This document shows positions 26,970 through 36,791 of a stretch of 64,000 nucleotides of DNA, in pieces (within the stretch, counting starts at the first letter, position 1; every line of letters begins with the position of its first letter). Position numbers and translations under genes: made by a program. The stretch comes from Streptomyces kanamyceticus (lineage in GTDB: Bacteria > Actinomycetota > Actinomycetes > Streptomycetales > Streptomycetaceae). Where the stretch lies: contig NZ_CP023699.1 of the NCBI RefSeq assembly GCF_008704495.1, positions 4,092,001 through 4,156,000 of the forward strand, given 5' to 3'. A model generated the notes under the pieces. The model ran no database searches. It saw only the letters and a list, made by a program, of their open reading frames with translations, and was not told the DNA's origin.

Positions 26970-28223
26970 ATGCCCGCAGATCTCGCTGTCATCGGTCTCG
27001 GCCACCTCGGCCTGCCCCTCGCCCAGGCCGCCGTCGCCGCCCGCATCGCGACCATCGGCTACGACCCCGCCCGCGCCGCCGACCTGGCGGGCGGCAGGCT
27101 GCCCTGCGACGGCGCCGAGGGCACCCTCACCGCGGCCGACGTCCGCCGGATGCTCTCGGGGGGCTTCCGGCCGACCACCAACCCGGTCGAGCTCGGCCGG
27201 GTCCGTACCGCGGTCATCTGCGCCCCCACACCGGCGGCCGCGGACCGCTCGCTCGACCTGACCCAGGTGGCCGACGCCGCCCGCGCCCTGGCCGCGCGAC
27301 TGCGCCCGCACACCACGGTGATCCTCGAGTCCCCCGCGTACCCGGGGAGCACGGAGGAATTCCTCCGTCCCATCCTCGAACAGGGATCGGGCCTGCGCGC
27401 GGGCCGCGACTTCCACCTCGCGTACTCCCCCGGCCGCCTCGACCCGGGCAACCGGCTGCACGGCTACGCGGGCACCCCCAAGGTCATCGGCGGCCTCACC
27501 CCGGCCTGCACGGAGTCGGCCGCCGCCTTCTACGGCCGCCTCACCGACAAGGTCGTACGCGCGCGTGGCCCCCGCGAGGCCGAGACCGTGCACCTCCTGG
27601 AGACCAACTACCGGCACGTGAACATGGCCCTGGTCAACGAGATGGCGGTGCTCTGCCACGACCTGGGCATCGACCTCTGGGACGTCATCCGCTGCGCGGA
27701 GACCAAGCCGTTCGGCTTCCAGGCGTTCCGCCCCGGGCCCGGCGTCGGCGGCCACGGCGTCCCCCTGGACATCCCCAACCCCTCCCGCGGCGCCCGCCCC
27801 CTGCGCATGGTCGAACTGGCCCAGCAGGTCAACGACCGCATGCCTCAGTACGTCATCCAGCGCTCGGCGACCCTGCTCAACGAACACGGCAAGTCCGCCC
27901 GCGGCGCCCGTGTCCTGCTCCTCGGCGTCACCTACAAGCCGGACCTCGCCGACCAGCAGGGCGCCCCCGCCCAGGAAGTGGCGACGCGCCTGATGGAGAT
28001 GGGCGCGGCCGTCAGCTACCACGACCCTTACGTCCCGAACTGGAGCATCCTCGGCCGCCCCGTCCCGCGCGCCGACTCCCTCTACGAGGCGGCCGCCGAC
28101 GCCGACCTCACGATCCTGCTCCAGCACCACCGCACGTACGACCTCCAGGGGCTCGCGGTGAAGGCCCAACTCCTCCTGGACACCAGGGGAGCGACCCCGG
28201 CGGGCGCCGCACACCGGCTGTGA
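26970..28223 (+). CDS. UDP-sugar dehydrogenase-like protein lacking catalytic Cys
   Basis: A 417-residue member of the UDP-glucose/UDP-ManNAc dehydrogenase family, which normally oxidises a nucleotide-sugar hydroxymethyl group to a carboxylate with two NAD+. The N-terminal Rossmann motif VIGLGHLGLPLAQAA, the ESPAYPGSTEE loop and the C-terminal LLGVTYKPDLADQQGAPAQEV are all present. However, the active-site motif usually read as GVGGHCIPxD is GVGGHGVPLD here, so the nucleophilic Cys is Gly. The preceding catalytic Lys (xKLLENTYR) is His (HLLETNYRHVN). The four-electron oxidation should therefore fail. It may be a two-electron enzyme, a binding protein or a scaffold. ATG 26970 follows GGGAGGA; the frame is open to 26949, but no Shine-Dalgarno serves that start. 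Confidence 0.85.
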   Translation: MPADLAVIGLGHLGLPLAQAAVAARIATIGYDPARAADLAGGRLPCDGAEGTLTAADVRRMLSGGFRPTTNPVELGRVRTAVICAPTPAAADRSLDLTQVADAARALAARLRPHTTVILESPAYPGSTEEFLRPILEQGSGLRAGRDFHLAYSPGRLDPGNRLHGYAGTPKVIGGLTPACTESAAAFYGRLTDKVVRARGPREAETVHLLETNYRHVNMALVNEMAVLCHDLGIDLWDVIRCAETKPFGFQAFRPGPGVGGHGVPLDIPNPSRGARPLRMVELAQQVNDRMPQYVIQRSATLLNEHGKSARGARVLLLGVTYKPDLADQQGAPAQEVATRLMEMGAAVSYHDPYVPNWSILGRPVPRADSLYEAAADADLTILLQHHRTYDLQGLAVKAQLLLDTRGATPAGAAHRL

Positions 28224-28316
28224 ACCGGCGCGTTCCCCCGGGCGTTGGCCACGACTGCTACTGTGCCGCCCTTCTGCCGCACATCAGTACGGCAACCACG
28301 CCCCAGGGGGACCCGA

Positions 28317-28910
28317 ATGACCCAGCCACCCCAGCCACCGGACGGCAACCCGTACGGCCAGCAGCAGCCCTACCCGCCGCAACAGCCCTACGGCCAGCAG
28401 CCCTACGGCCAGCAGCCCCCGCAGCAGCAACAGCCGTACGCCGCCTTCCCGCAGCAGCAGCCCGCTCCGCAGGGCGGCTTCCCGATGGCCCCGCAGCCGC
28501 ACGGCCGCACGGGCAACGTCGGCCTCGGCGTGGCCGTCGCCATCGTCCTGCTGTTCGTCACGGCCGGTGTCTACGGCGCCATCATGAAGGCCGTGGAGCA
28601 CGAGATCGGCTACGCCGCGGTCGCTGTGGGCCTGATCATCGGGTTCTGCGCGGGCAAGGTCGGCGGACGGCACCCCGCGCTCCCGATCGTCTCCGCCGTG
28701 GTCGCCCTGATAGCCGTGTACCTGGGCCAGCTCACCGGGTACGCGATGGCCATCGGCGAGGGCCTCGACGTCTCGTTCTTCACCGTCCTCACCGACCACT
28801 TCGACCTGGTCAACCAGGTCTGGAAGCACGAGAAGGACGTCCTCACCTTCGTCTTCCTCGCCGTCGGCGGCGCGGCCGCGTTCTCCGCCGCCAAGAAGGC
28901 CGGGGACTGA
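28317..28910 (+). CDS. Pro/Gln-rich membrane protein of unknown function
   Basis: A 197-residue protein with a disordered N-terminus of ~65 residues built on PYGQQ/QQPYP repeats and four hydrophobic segments. These are NVGLGVAVAIVLLFVTAGVYGAI, IGYAAVAVGLIIGFCAG, ALPIVSAVVALIAVYLGQL, and a C-terminal one in VLTFVFLAVGGAAAF. ATG 28317 has AGGGGGA about 7 bases upstream. Proteins of this shape are common in actinobacteria, and no function is known. The Pro/Gln-rich tail suggests a protein-interaction role in the cytoplasm. A strong terminator follows. Confidence 0.8.
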   Translation: MTQPPQPPDGNPYGQQQPYPPQQPYGQQPYGQQPPQQQQPYAAFPQQQPAPQGGFPMAPQPHGRTGNVGLGVAVAIVLLFVTAGVYGAIMKAVEHEIGYAAVAVGLIIGFCAGKVGGRHPALPIVSAVVALIAVYLGQLTGYAMAIGEGLDVSFFTVLTDHFDLVNQVWKHEKDVLTFVFLAVGGAAAFSAAKKAGD

Positions 28911-28936
28911 CCGGCCCACGGAAACATGCGAAGAGA

Positions 28937-28978
28937 AAAAGGGTCCGGGCCCACCTTTCGGTGGGCCCGGACCCTTTT
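28937..28978. terminator. strong bidirectional terminator
   Basis: A perfect 19-bp stem (AAAAGGGTCCGGGCCCACC and its complement) with a TTTC loop; A- and T-runs on the two ends suit Rho-independent termination of both the plus-strand membrane protein gene and the minus-strand guaB3. Confidence 0.9.
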
Positions 28979-29004
28979 CCGCTCAAGCGGAGCGACGCGT
29001 CGGC

Positions 29005-30129
29005 TCAGCGCTTGTGCTGCGAGTCCGCGACGGTCACCTCGACGCGCTGGAACTCCTTGAGCTCGCTGTAGCCCGTGGTCGCCATCGCGCGGCGCAGCGC
29101 TCCGAAGAAGTTCATCGAGCCGTCCGGGATGTGCGAAGGCCCGGTGAGGATCTCCTCGGTCGTACCGACCGTGCCCAGGTCGACCTTCTTGCCGCGCGGC
29201 ACGTCCTCGTGCACGGCCTCCATGCCCCAGTGGTGGCCCTTGCCGGGCGCGTCCGTGGCGCGGGCCAGCGGGGAGCCCATCATCACGGAGTCGGCGCCGC
29301 ACGCGATGGCCTTGGGCAGGTCGCCGGACCAGCCCACGCCGCCGTCGGCGATGACGTGCACGTACCGGCCGCCGGACTCGTCCATGTAGTCACGGCGGGC
29401 GGCCGCGACGTCGGCGACGGCGGTGGCCATCGGCACCTGGATGCCGAGCACGTTGCGCGTGGTGTGCGCGGCGCCGCCGCCGAAGCCGACCAGGACGCCC
29501 GCGGCGCCGGTGCGCATCAGGTGCAGGGCGGCGGTGTACGTGGCGCAGCCGCCGACGATGACCGGGACGTCCAGCTCGTAGATGAACTGCTTCAGGTTCA
29601 GCGGCTCGGCGGCACCGGAGACGTGCTCGGCGGAGACCGTGGTGCCGCGGATCACGAAGATGTCGACGCCCGCGTCCACGACGGCCTTGGAGAACTCGGC
29701 GGTGCGCTGCGGGGAGAGCGCGGCGGCGGTGACGACACCCGAGTCGCGCACCTCCTTGATGCGGCGCCCGATGAGGTCGGCCTGGATCGGCGCGGAGTAG
29801 ATCTCCTGGAGCCTCCGGGTCGCGTTCTCCGCGTCCAGCTCGGCGATCTCGTCGAGCAGCGGCTGCGGGTCCTCGTGCCGCGTCCACAGGCCCTCGAGGT
29901 TCAGCACGCCGAGGCCGCCGAGCTCACCGATGCGGATGGCGGTCGCAGGCGAGACGACCGAGTCCATGGGGGCGGCCAGGAAGGGCAGCTCGAAGCGGTA
30001 GGCGTCGATCTGCCACGCGATCGAGACCTCCTTCGGGTCGCGGGTGCGCCGGCTCGGTACGACGGCGATGTCGTCGAACGCGTACGCGCGGCGGCCGCGC
30101 TTGCCGCGCCCGATCTCGATCTCTGTCAC
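29005..30129 (-). CDS. guaB3: GuaB3-type IMPDH/GMP reductase family protein
   Basis: A 374-residue TIM-barrel protein of the IMPDH/GMP-reductase superfamily without CBS domains. Conserved segments are FDDIAVVPSRRTRDPKEVS, LPFLAAPMDSVVSP, VIVGGCATYTAALHLMRTGAAGVLVG, and ADGGVGWSGDLPKAIACGADSVMMGSPLA. The catalytic-loop Cys of true IMPDH (GxGSICxT) is missing from the expected position, where GFGGGAAHTTRNVLG is found. This fits the GuaB3 clade, reported in other bacteria to act as a GMP reductase; activity here is inferred. GTG 30129 gives the length usual for the actinobacterial group; ATG 30177 would add 16 uncharged-to-basic residues. It lies directly downstream of guaB, separated by a terminator, as in M. 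tuberculosis. Confidence 0.9.
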   Translation of the reverse strand: MTEIEIGRGKRGRRAYAFDDIAVVPSRRTRDPKEVSIAWQIDAYRFELPFLAAPMDSVVSPATAIRIGELGGLGVLNLEGLWTRHEDPQPLLDEIAELDAENATRRLQEIYSAPIQADLIGRRIKEVRDSGVVTAAALSPQRTAEFSKAVVDAGVDIFVIRGTTVSAEHVSGAAEPLNLKQFIYELDVPVIVGGCATYTAALHLMRTGAAGVLVGFGGGAAHTTRNVLGIQVPMATAVADVAAARRDYMDESGGRYVHVIADGGVGWSGDLPKAIACGADSVMMGSPLARATDAPGKGHHWGMEAVHEDVPRGKKVDLGTVGTTEEILTGPSHIPDGSMNFFGALRRAMATTGYSELKEFQRVEVTVADSQHKR

Positions 30130-30176
30130 GTTGTGGGGCCTTTCCCTCTTGGTCTGCCTGTCCAGTATCCCCGACA

Positions 30177-30224
30177 CGCGTGGAAGGGGCGGCCCCGGTC
30201 ATCCGGGGCCGCCCCTTCCACGCG
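30177..30224 (-). terminator. terminator of guaB
   Basis: Perfect 22-bp inverted repeat (30177-30198 / 30203-30224) with a TCAT loop, 17 bases after the guaB stop. It separates guaB from guaB3, which therefore needs its own promoter or read-through. Confidence 0.8.
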
Positions 30225-30241
30225 CGCGTGGAGCCAGGAGG

Positions 30242-31792
<1,551 letters not shown>

Positions 31793-31879
31793 CTAACGGG
31801 ATCCGAGGGTGTCTCATTCCACGATCAAGATCATCGGCAAGCTTTGTACGTTCGTACGTCGTACGTTCACGCGTTCCTG

Positions 31880-32545
31880 CTACTGCTCGGCCAGCGCCCG
31901 CAGACGACTCAGCGCCCGGTGCTGGGCCACACGAACCGCCCCGGGTGACATCCCCAACATCTGCCCGGTCTCCTCCGCCGTGAGCCCGACGGCGATCCTG
32001 AGCAGCAGCAGCTCCCGCTGGTTCTCCGGAAGGTTGGCCATGAGCTTCTTGGCCCACTCCGCATCGCTGCTGAGCAGGGCACGCTCCTCGGGACCGAGCG
32101 AATCGTCGGGCCGCTCCGGCATCTCGTCCGAAGGCACCGCGGTCGATCCGGGATGGCGCATCGCGGCACGCTGCAGATCGGCCACCTTGTGTGCGGCGAT
32201 CGCGAAGACGAACGCCTCGAAGGGGCGCCCCGTGTCCTTGTAGCGCGGCAGCGCGAGCAGCACGGCGACGCACACTTCCTGCGCCAGATCCTCCACGAAG
32301 TGCCGTGCGTCACCCGGCAGGCGGGAGAGCCGCGTACGGCAATACCGCAGCGCCAGCGGGTGCACGTGTGCCAGGAGATCGTGCGTGGCCTGCTCGTCAC
32401 CCTCGACCGCGCGAAGGACGAGGGCACCGATCACCGTCGTCTTGTCATCGCGCATCGGTCCATGGTGCCTTGACGGCGACTGATCCGTCGCACCGCGTCC
32501 GTAGTTGTGCACTGAAGCGTTATGAGCAGGCGCGCCGGAAGTCAT
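31880..32545 (-). CDS. shbA: ECF sigma factor, SigD/ShbA family
   Basis: A group-IV sigma factor close to M. tuberculosis SigD. Region 2 contains [60 protein letters not shown], and region 4 contains [45 protein letters not shown]. In S. griseus the orthologue ShbA directs transcription of the principal sigma gene hrdB; the same role here is inferred from family and place. No anti-sigma gene is adjacent. The start is uncertain: ATG 32545 has GGGAGGGGAGGG just upstream (221 residues), while ATG 32455 ([11 protein letters not shown]) gives a 191-residue form closer to the minimal family length. Confidence 0.85.
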   Translation of the reverse strand: MTSGAPAHNASVHNYGRGATDQSPSRHHGPMRDDKTTVIGALVLRAVEGDEQATHDLLAHVHPLALRYCRTRLSRLPGDARHFVEDLAQEVCVAVLLALPRYKDTGRPFEAFVFAIAAHKVADLQRAAMRHPGSTAVPSDEMPERPDDSLGPEERALLSSDAEWAKKLMANLPENQRELLLLRIAVGLTAEETGQMLGMSPGAVRVAQHRALSRLRALAEQ

Positions 32546-32721
32546 CTCCTGCGCCCTCCCCTCCCGCTCGATCGACTCGTCCCCGAGGAACTCCACACCT
32601 CAAGGATGCGGCATCGGCGGCGAAGCGACAGCAATCGCTCCCGATGCGGGGCGCGACGGGCATCCGTCACCCCGCCCACCACCCGGCGGGCGGGGCTCGC
32701 CATGCCCCCGCGGCGACACAT

Positions 32722-33333
32722 TCAGCGGACCAGGCCCCAGCGGAAACCGAGCGCCACTGCATGCGCCCGGTCCGAGGCGCCGAGCTTCTTGAAGAGCCGC
32801 CTGGCGTGCGTCTTCACGGTGTCCTCGGAGAGGAAGAGCTCGCGCCCGATCTCCGCGTTGGAGCGGCCGTGGCTCATGCCCTCGAGCACCTGGATCTCCC
32901 GCGCGGTGAGCGTGGGCGCGGCGCCCATCTCGGCCGAACGCAGTCTGCGCGGGGCGAGCCGCCAGGTCGGATCGGCGAGCGCCTGGGTCACCGTCGCCCG
33001 CAGTTCGGCGCGCGAGGCGTCCTTGTGCAGATAGCCGCGGGCACCGGCGGCGACCGCGAGCGCGACACCGTCCAGGTCCTCGGCGACGGTGAGCATGATG
33101 ATGCGCGCACCGGGGTCGGCGGACAGCAGCCGCCGGACGGTCTCCACGCCGCCCAGACCGGGCATGCGTACGTCCATCAGAATCAGGTCCGAGCGGTCGG
33201 CACCCCAGCGGCGGAGGACTTCCTCGCCGTTGGCTGCCGTCGTCACACGCTCGACACCGGGCACGGTCGCGACCGCGCGGCGGAGCGCCTCTCGGGCAAG
33301 CGGGGAGTCGTCGCAGACGAGGACGGATGTCAT
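32722..33333 (-). CDS. bldM: BldM, orphan response regulator of development
   Basis: A 203-residue NarL/FixJ-type regulator required for aerial growth and sporulation. The receiver domain has the acidic pair in VLVCDDSPLARE and the phospho-site Asp in ILMDVRMPGLGG. A linker leads to the LuxR-type helix-turn-helix (LTAREIQVLEGMSHGRSNAEIGRELFLSEDTVKTHARRLFKKLG). No sensor kinase lies next to it, as expected for this orphan regulator, which in S. coelicolor works without needing the conserved Asp and also pairs with WhiI. Length equals that of known BldM. A BldN-type promoter-like sequence lies upstream (33466-33493). It is divergent from whiD. Confidence 0.95.
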   Translation of the reverse strand: MTSVLVCDDSPLAREALRRAVATVPGVERVTTAANGEEVLRRWGADRSDLILMDVRMPGLGGVETVRRLLSADPGARIIMLTVAEDLDGVALAVAAGARGYLHKDASRAELRATVTQALADPTWRLAPRRLRSAEMGAAPTLTAREIQVLEGMSHGRSNAEIGRELFLSEDTVKTHARRLFKKLGASDRAHAVALGFRWGLVR

Positions 33334-33465
33334 GACTGTCCTCCGCGGCTCTCACAGCTGCTGCGCGTCACCTTGAGCCTCCAGGCTGGTACATATTCGT
33401 CACCTGTGCGGTTGACGCTCTCGGACACCTGCCCGAGCGCTTGTTCTTTCAACCGCCTCGCACTC

Positions 33466-33493
33466 TCAACGACGGTCACCCGAAAGAGTTACG
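33466..33493 (-). promoter_or_regulatory. putative sigma-BldN-type promoter of bldM
   Basis: On the minus strand, CGTAAC (33493-33488) and CGTTGA (33471-33466) are spaced by 16 bases. This resembles the sigma-BldN recognition pattern that I recall for bldM of S. coelicolor. It would give a leader of roughly 125 bases. Confidence 0.5.
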
Positions 33494-33722
33494 GGGCGAT
33501 CGGCCACGTTCGGCACTCTACGTGAGGGCGCGGACACAGCGCAGACAGCGCAAGAGACCCTCAACCTTTCATCACAAGCTATGCCCCATTTAGCGCCTTT
33601 TCTTCCCTTTTCCTGGTGTCTGTGGCTAGATTCGCAATGAGTCATATTTTCATCTCCTTAGACAGTAGATGTACGGTCATGGGCACCGTATCCGCGTCAA
33701 AACGGCTTCAAGGGGACCAGCA
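33494..33722. other. AT-richer intergenic region, bldM-whiD
   Basis: About 230 bases with base composition unlike the rest of the window (runs such as CCTTTTCTTCCCTTTTCC and CATATTTTCATC). It should contain the whiD promoter(s); TAGATT at 33627-33632 is a possible -10 box, without a clear -35. No small ORF is supported. Confidence 0.45.
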
Positions 33723-34049
33723 ATGGCAGATTTCTCCCGCCTTCCCGGACCGAACGCAGATCTCTGGGACTGGCAGCTCCTCGCGGCCTGCCGCGGGGTC
33801 GACAGCTCGCTCTTCTTCCACCCGGAGGGCGAGCGGGGCGCGGCGCGCAGCGCACGCGAGAACTCCGCCAAGGAGGTCTGCATGCGGTGCCCGGTGCGCG
33901 CGGAGTGCGCCGCGCACGCACTCGCGGTGCGCGAGCCCTACGGCGTATGGGGCGGACTGACCGAGGACGAGCGCGAGGAGCTCATGGGGCGCGCCCGCAA
34001 CCGCCTGGTCACGGCGTCGGCCACGACGGCCGCCGCGTCACACCGATGA
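33723..34049 (+). CDS. whiD: WhiD, WhiB-like iron-sulfur regulator
   Basis: A 108-residue WhiB-family protein, needed in Streptomyces for late spore maturation. The four [4Fe-4S] ligands are visible: LLAACRG, then CMRCPVRAEC further on. The family GVWGG turn is in EPYGVWGGLTEDERE, and a basic C-terminus follows (MGRARNRL). ATG 33723 (MADFSRLPGPNADLWDWQLL) has AAGGGGA 8 bases upstream; the longer frame from 33669 has no ribosome site. WhiB proteins act with the principal sigma factor rather than alone. Its position beside bldM matches S. coelicolor (SCO4767/SCO4768), and in M. tuberculosis whiB3 occupies the same slot. Confidence 0.95.
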   Translation: MADFSRLPGPNADLWDWQLLAACRGVDSSLFFHPEGERGAARSARENSAKEVCMRCPVRAECAAHALAVREPYGVWGGLTEDEREELMGRARNRLVTASATTAAASHR

Positions 34050-34121
34050 AGGAACGTTTCCTCTGATACGTCTGACACGTACGAGTCACGCGCACGACCA
34101 CGTCCGCGTACGTACGAACGA

Positions 34122-35018
34122 TCAGCGGGCGGCGGCCCGCGCCAGGTGGTCCAGCGTGGCGGCGACGGCCGGCACCTGGGCCAGATCAGGCAGTGTGAGC
34201 GCGACGATCTCGCGCCGCACGGCCGGCTCGACCGTCACGGTGCGGGCACCCTTGGGGCGCACCGACTCGATGGCGAGCTCGGGCAGCACCGCGACCCCGA
34301 GGCCCGCGCCGACCAGACCGATCACCGCCGGGTAGTCGTCGGTCGCGAAGTCGATGCGGGGCACGAAGCCCGCGCCCTCGCAGACCTCCACCAGCTGCCT
34401 GCGACAGCGCGGGCAGCCCGCGATCCACGACTCGTCGGCGAACTCACCGATGGTGACCGACGCGGCGGCGGCGAGCCGGTGCCCCTCGGGCACGAGCCCG
34501 ACGAGACGGTCCGCGAGCAGCGGTCGTACGACGAGGTCGTCCCACTCCTCCGCCGCGGTCGCCCCTTCGTACCGGAAGGCGAGGGCCACGTCGCAGTCGC
34601 CCTCGCGCAGCATCTCCACGGAGCGCGGCGGCTCGGCCTCCACGAGCGAGACGCGGGTGCCCGGGTGCTCCGCGCGCAGTGCCGCGAGGGCGCAGGGCAC
34701 GAGCGTCGAACTGCCGCTGGGGAAGGAGACGAGCCGGACCCGGCCCGCGCGCAGGCCCGCGATGGCGGCGACCTCCTCCTCCGCGGCGGTGAGCCCGGCG
34801 AGGATGCCCGCGGCATGCCTGACCAGGGCGTCTCCGGCCTGCGTCAGACGCATCTCGCGGCCGGTGCGGATCAGCAGCGGGGTGCCCGCCGAGGATTCGA
34901 GTGCCTTCATCTGCTGGCTCACGGCGGGCTGGGTGCAGCCGAGCTCGCGCGCCGCCGCCGAGAAGGAGCCGGTGGCGGCAACGGCTCGCAGGACACGGAG
35001 ATGACGGGCCTCGATCAT
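34122..35018 (-). CDS. LysR-family transcriptional regulator
   Basis: A 298-residue LysR-type regulator. The N-terminal winged helix-turn-helix (MIEARHLRVLRAVAATGSFSAAARELGCTQPAVSQQMKALE) is standard; the rest is a periplasmic-binding-protein-like ligand domain. It contains a CPRCRRQ motif near residue 205, with two close Cys that could respond to redox or metal. The start ATG 35018 overlaps a short inverted repeat. It is divergent from the MOSC gene at 35100, which is the likeliest target. The inducer is unknown. The frame is open far upstream, but nothing there resembles the family. Confidence 0.9.
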   Translation of the reverse strand: MIEARHLRVLRAVAATGSFSAAARELGCTQPAVSQQMKALESSAGTPLLIRTGREMRLTQAGDALVRHAAGILAGLTAAEEEVAAIAGLRAGRVRLVSFPSGSSTLVPCALAALRAEHPGTRVSLVEAEPPRSVEMLREGDCDVALAFRYEGATAAEEWDDLVVRPLLADRLVGLVPEGHRLAAAASVTIGEFADESWIAGCPRCRRQLVEVCEGAGFVPRIDFATDDYPAVIGLVGAGLGVAVLPELAIESVRPKGARTVTVEPAVRREIVALTLPDLAQVPAVAATLDHLARAAAR

Positions 35019-35040
35019 GCTTCGAGCATAAGCGACGCTT
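35017..35040. promoter_or_regulatory. inverted repeats at LysR/MOSC divergent promoter
   Basis: ATGCT-TCG-AGCAT (35017-35029), overlapping the LysR start codon, and AAGCG-A-CGCTT (35030-35040), directly adjacent. Such dyads between a LysR gene and its divergent neighbour are typical of autoregulatory sites. Confidence 0.4.
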
Positions 35041-35099
35041 GGACATGTCGCGAAATATTGCATCGCGGCTTTGGGACGGGCTCGCCTAACCTTCCTGTC

Positions 35100-35777
35100 A
35101 TGAAGCTGCTCTCCGTAAATCTGGGCCGCCGCACGGCCGTCGAGTACACCGACGCCTCGCACGGCCTCACCGGGATCGACAAGAAGCCGACGGACGAATC
35201 CGTCCTGGTGACGGCGCCGGGGGTGAAGGGCGTCGGCGGGAGCGGACTCGTCGGCGACGAGATCGGCAACCTGCGCCACCACGGCGGACACGACCAGGCG
35301 GTGTACGCCTTCGCGCGCGAGGACCTCGACGTCTGGCAGGACCTCCTCGGGCGGCCGCTGGCCAACGGCGGCTTCGGCGAGAACGTCACGACGTCCGGGA
35401 TCGACGTGAGCGGCGCGCGGATCGGCGAGCGCTGGCGGATCGGCTCCGGTCCGCTCCTCGAAGTGACGAGCAGCCGCATCCCCTGCCGTACGTTCCAGGG
35501 GCACCTGGACGAGAAGGGGTGGGTCAAGCGGTTCACCCGGCACGGTGTCCCCGGAGCGTATCTGCGAGTGATCGAGCCGGGCGAGATCCGGGCGGGCGAC
35601 CCGGTCGAGATCGTGCACCGGCCGGCTCACGAGGTCACCGTCGCCCTGCACTTCCGGGCCGTCACGACGGAGCGGTCGCTGCTGCCGCGGATGCTGGACG
35701 CCGCTGACGCGCTGCACCCGGAGACGGTGGCGAACGCACGCGAGTACGTCGAGAAGTACGGCGCACCGGACGCGTGA
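35100..35777 (+). CDS. MOSC-domain protein (YiiM-like)
   Basis: A 225-residue MOSC protein. The conserved sulfur-binding Cys lies in VTSSRIPCRTFQGHL; the family entry GGHDQAVYAFAREDLDVW and GGFGENVTTSGIDV are present. MOSC domains bind sulfane sulfur or the molybdenum cofactor; the related YiiM group reduces N-hydroxylated substrates using molybdenum cofactor. No cofactor-synthesis gene is nearby. The start ATG 35100 lies only 82 bases from the divergent LysR start, implying shared regulation. Confidence 0.88.
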   Translation: MKLLSVNLGRRTAVEYTDASHGLTGIDKKPTDESVLVTAPGVKGVGGSGLVGDEIGNLRHHGGHDQAVYAFAREDLDVWQDLLGRPLANGGFGENVTTSGIDVSGARIGERWRIGSGPLLEVTSSRIPCRTFQGHLDEKGWVKRFTRHGVPGAYLRVIEPGEIRAGDPVEIVHRPAHEVTVALHFRAVTTERSLLPRMLDAADALHPETVANAREYVEKYGAPDA

Positions 35778-35810
35778 CGCCGGGGCCCTCGGGATCACTA
35801 GCCTGGGGCC

Positions 35811-36584
35811 ATGACTACGGCTCTGATTACGGGATCGACCGCCGGCATCGGCGCCGCCTTCGCGCGGCGGCTCGCGGCTGACGGGCACAACCTCGTCCTG
35901 GTGGCGCGCGACACGAAGCGGCTGCGGGAGCAGGCGACCGAGCTGCACGACCGGCACGGCATCGAGGCGGAGGTGCTGACCGCGGACCTCTCCACGGACA
36001 AGGGCATCGAGTCCGTCGAGGAGCGTCTCTCGCGCCCCAGGGAACCCGTCGACCTGCTGATCAACAACGCCGGCTTCGGCAACAAGGGCAAGTACTTGGA
36101 CGTCCCGATGAGCGACGAGCTCATCATGCTCAAGGTGCACTGCGAGGCGGTGCTCCGGCTGACGTCGGCGGCGGTGGAGTCGATGCGGGGGCGCGGCAGG
36201 GGCGGGGTGGTGAACGTCGCGTCGGTGGCGGCGTTCGTACCGCGCGGGACGTACGGCGCGTCCAAGGCGTGGGTCGCGCAGTTCACCCAGGGCGCGGCGA
36301 AGGACCTGGCGGGCTCGGGCGTACGACTGATGGCGCTCTGCCCGGGCCTGGTGCGGACCGAGTTCCACGAGCGCGCCGGAATGGGCACGTCCAACATCCC
36401 CAAGTGGATGTGGCTCGACGCGGACAAACTGGTCGCGACGGCACTGGCCGACCTGGCCCGGGGCAAGTCCCTGTCCATCCCGGACCCGCGCTACAAGGCA
36501 CTGATGGGCGTGGCGAAGGTGACGCCTAGGTCGCTGCTCGGTGGGGTGACGTCGCGCACTGGGCGTAAGTACGGACCGCGGTAA
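35811..36584 (+). CDS. short-chain dehydrogenase/reductase
   Basis: A 257-residue SDR. The cofactor motif TGSTAGIGAAFARRLA is at the N-terminus, followed by LLINNAGFGNKGK; the catalytic Ser is in NVASVAAFVP and the Tyr/Lys pair in YGASKAW. The basic residues after the first strand (ARDTKRLRE) favour NADPH. The C-terminal extension (LDADKLVATALADLARGKSLSIPDP) is of the type seen in YqjQ/DltE-like SDRs. The substrate is unknown. It lies 33 bp after the MOSC gene and is probably co-transcribed with it. Confidence 0.9.
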   Translation: MTTALITGSTAGIGAAFARRLAADGHNLVLVARDTKRLREQATELHDRHGIEAEVLTADLSTDKGIESVEERLSRPREPVDLLINNAGFGNKGKYLDVPMSDELIMLKVHCEAVLRLTSAAVESMRGRGRGGVVNVASVAAFVPRGTYGASKAWVAQFTQGAAKDLAGSGVRLMALCPGLVRTEFHERAGMGTSNIPKWMWLDADKLVATALADLARGKSLSIPDPRYKALMGVAKVTPRSLLGGVTSRTGRKYGPR

Positions 36585-36600
36585 CTCTGCGAGGGCTTGG

Positions 36601-36785
36601 GCGGGGGCGTCTGCCGGGTTGCTGATCGTCGCCGACTGCGGGTCGTGGTCCGTCCTCGCGCAGTTCCCCGCGCCCCTAAACGCGCCCCTGACGGGGCGCC
36701 CCGTCAGGGGCGCGGGGAACTGCGCGATCAGCCACGACGAAACCCGCAGTCGGCGACGAGCCGCAACCCGGCAGACGCGCCCCCG
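36601..36785. repeat. 185-bp large inverted-repeat element
   Basis: Two long imperfect arms: left starting GGGGGCGTCTGCCGGGTTGC, right ending GCAACCCGGCAGACGCGCCC. They surround a perfect 34-bp palindrome (36681-36714). Each arm carries one inverted copy of the dispersed 42-bp repeat (36636-36676 and 36707-36749). It fills the gap between the SDR gene and the groEL1 terminator; no ORF inside. Confidence 0.85.
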
Positions 36786-36791
36786 AAAACG

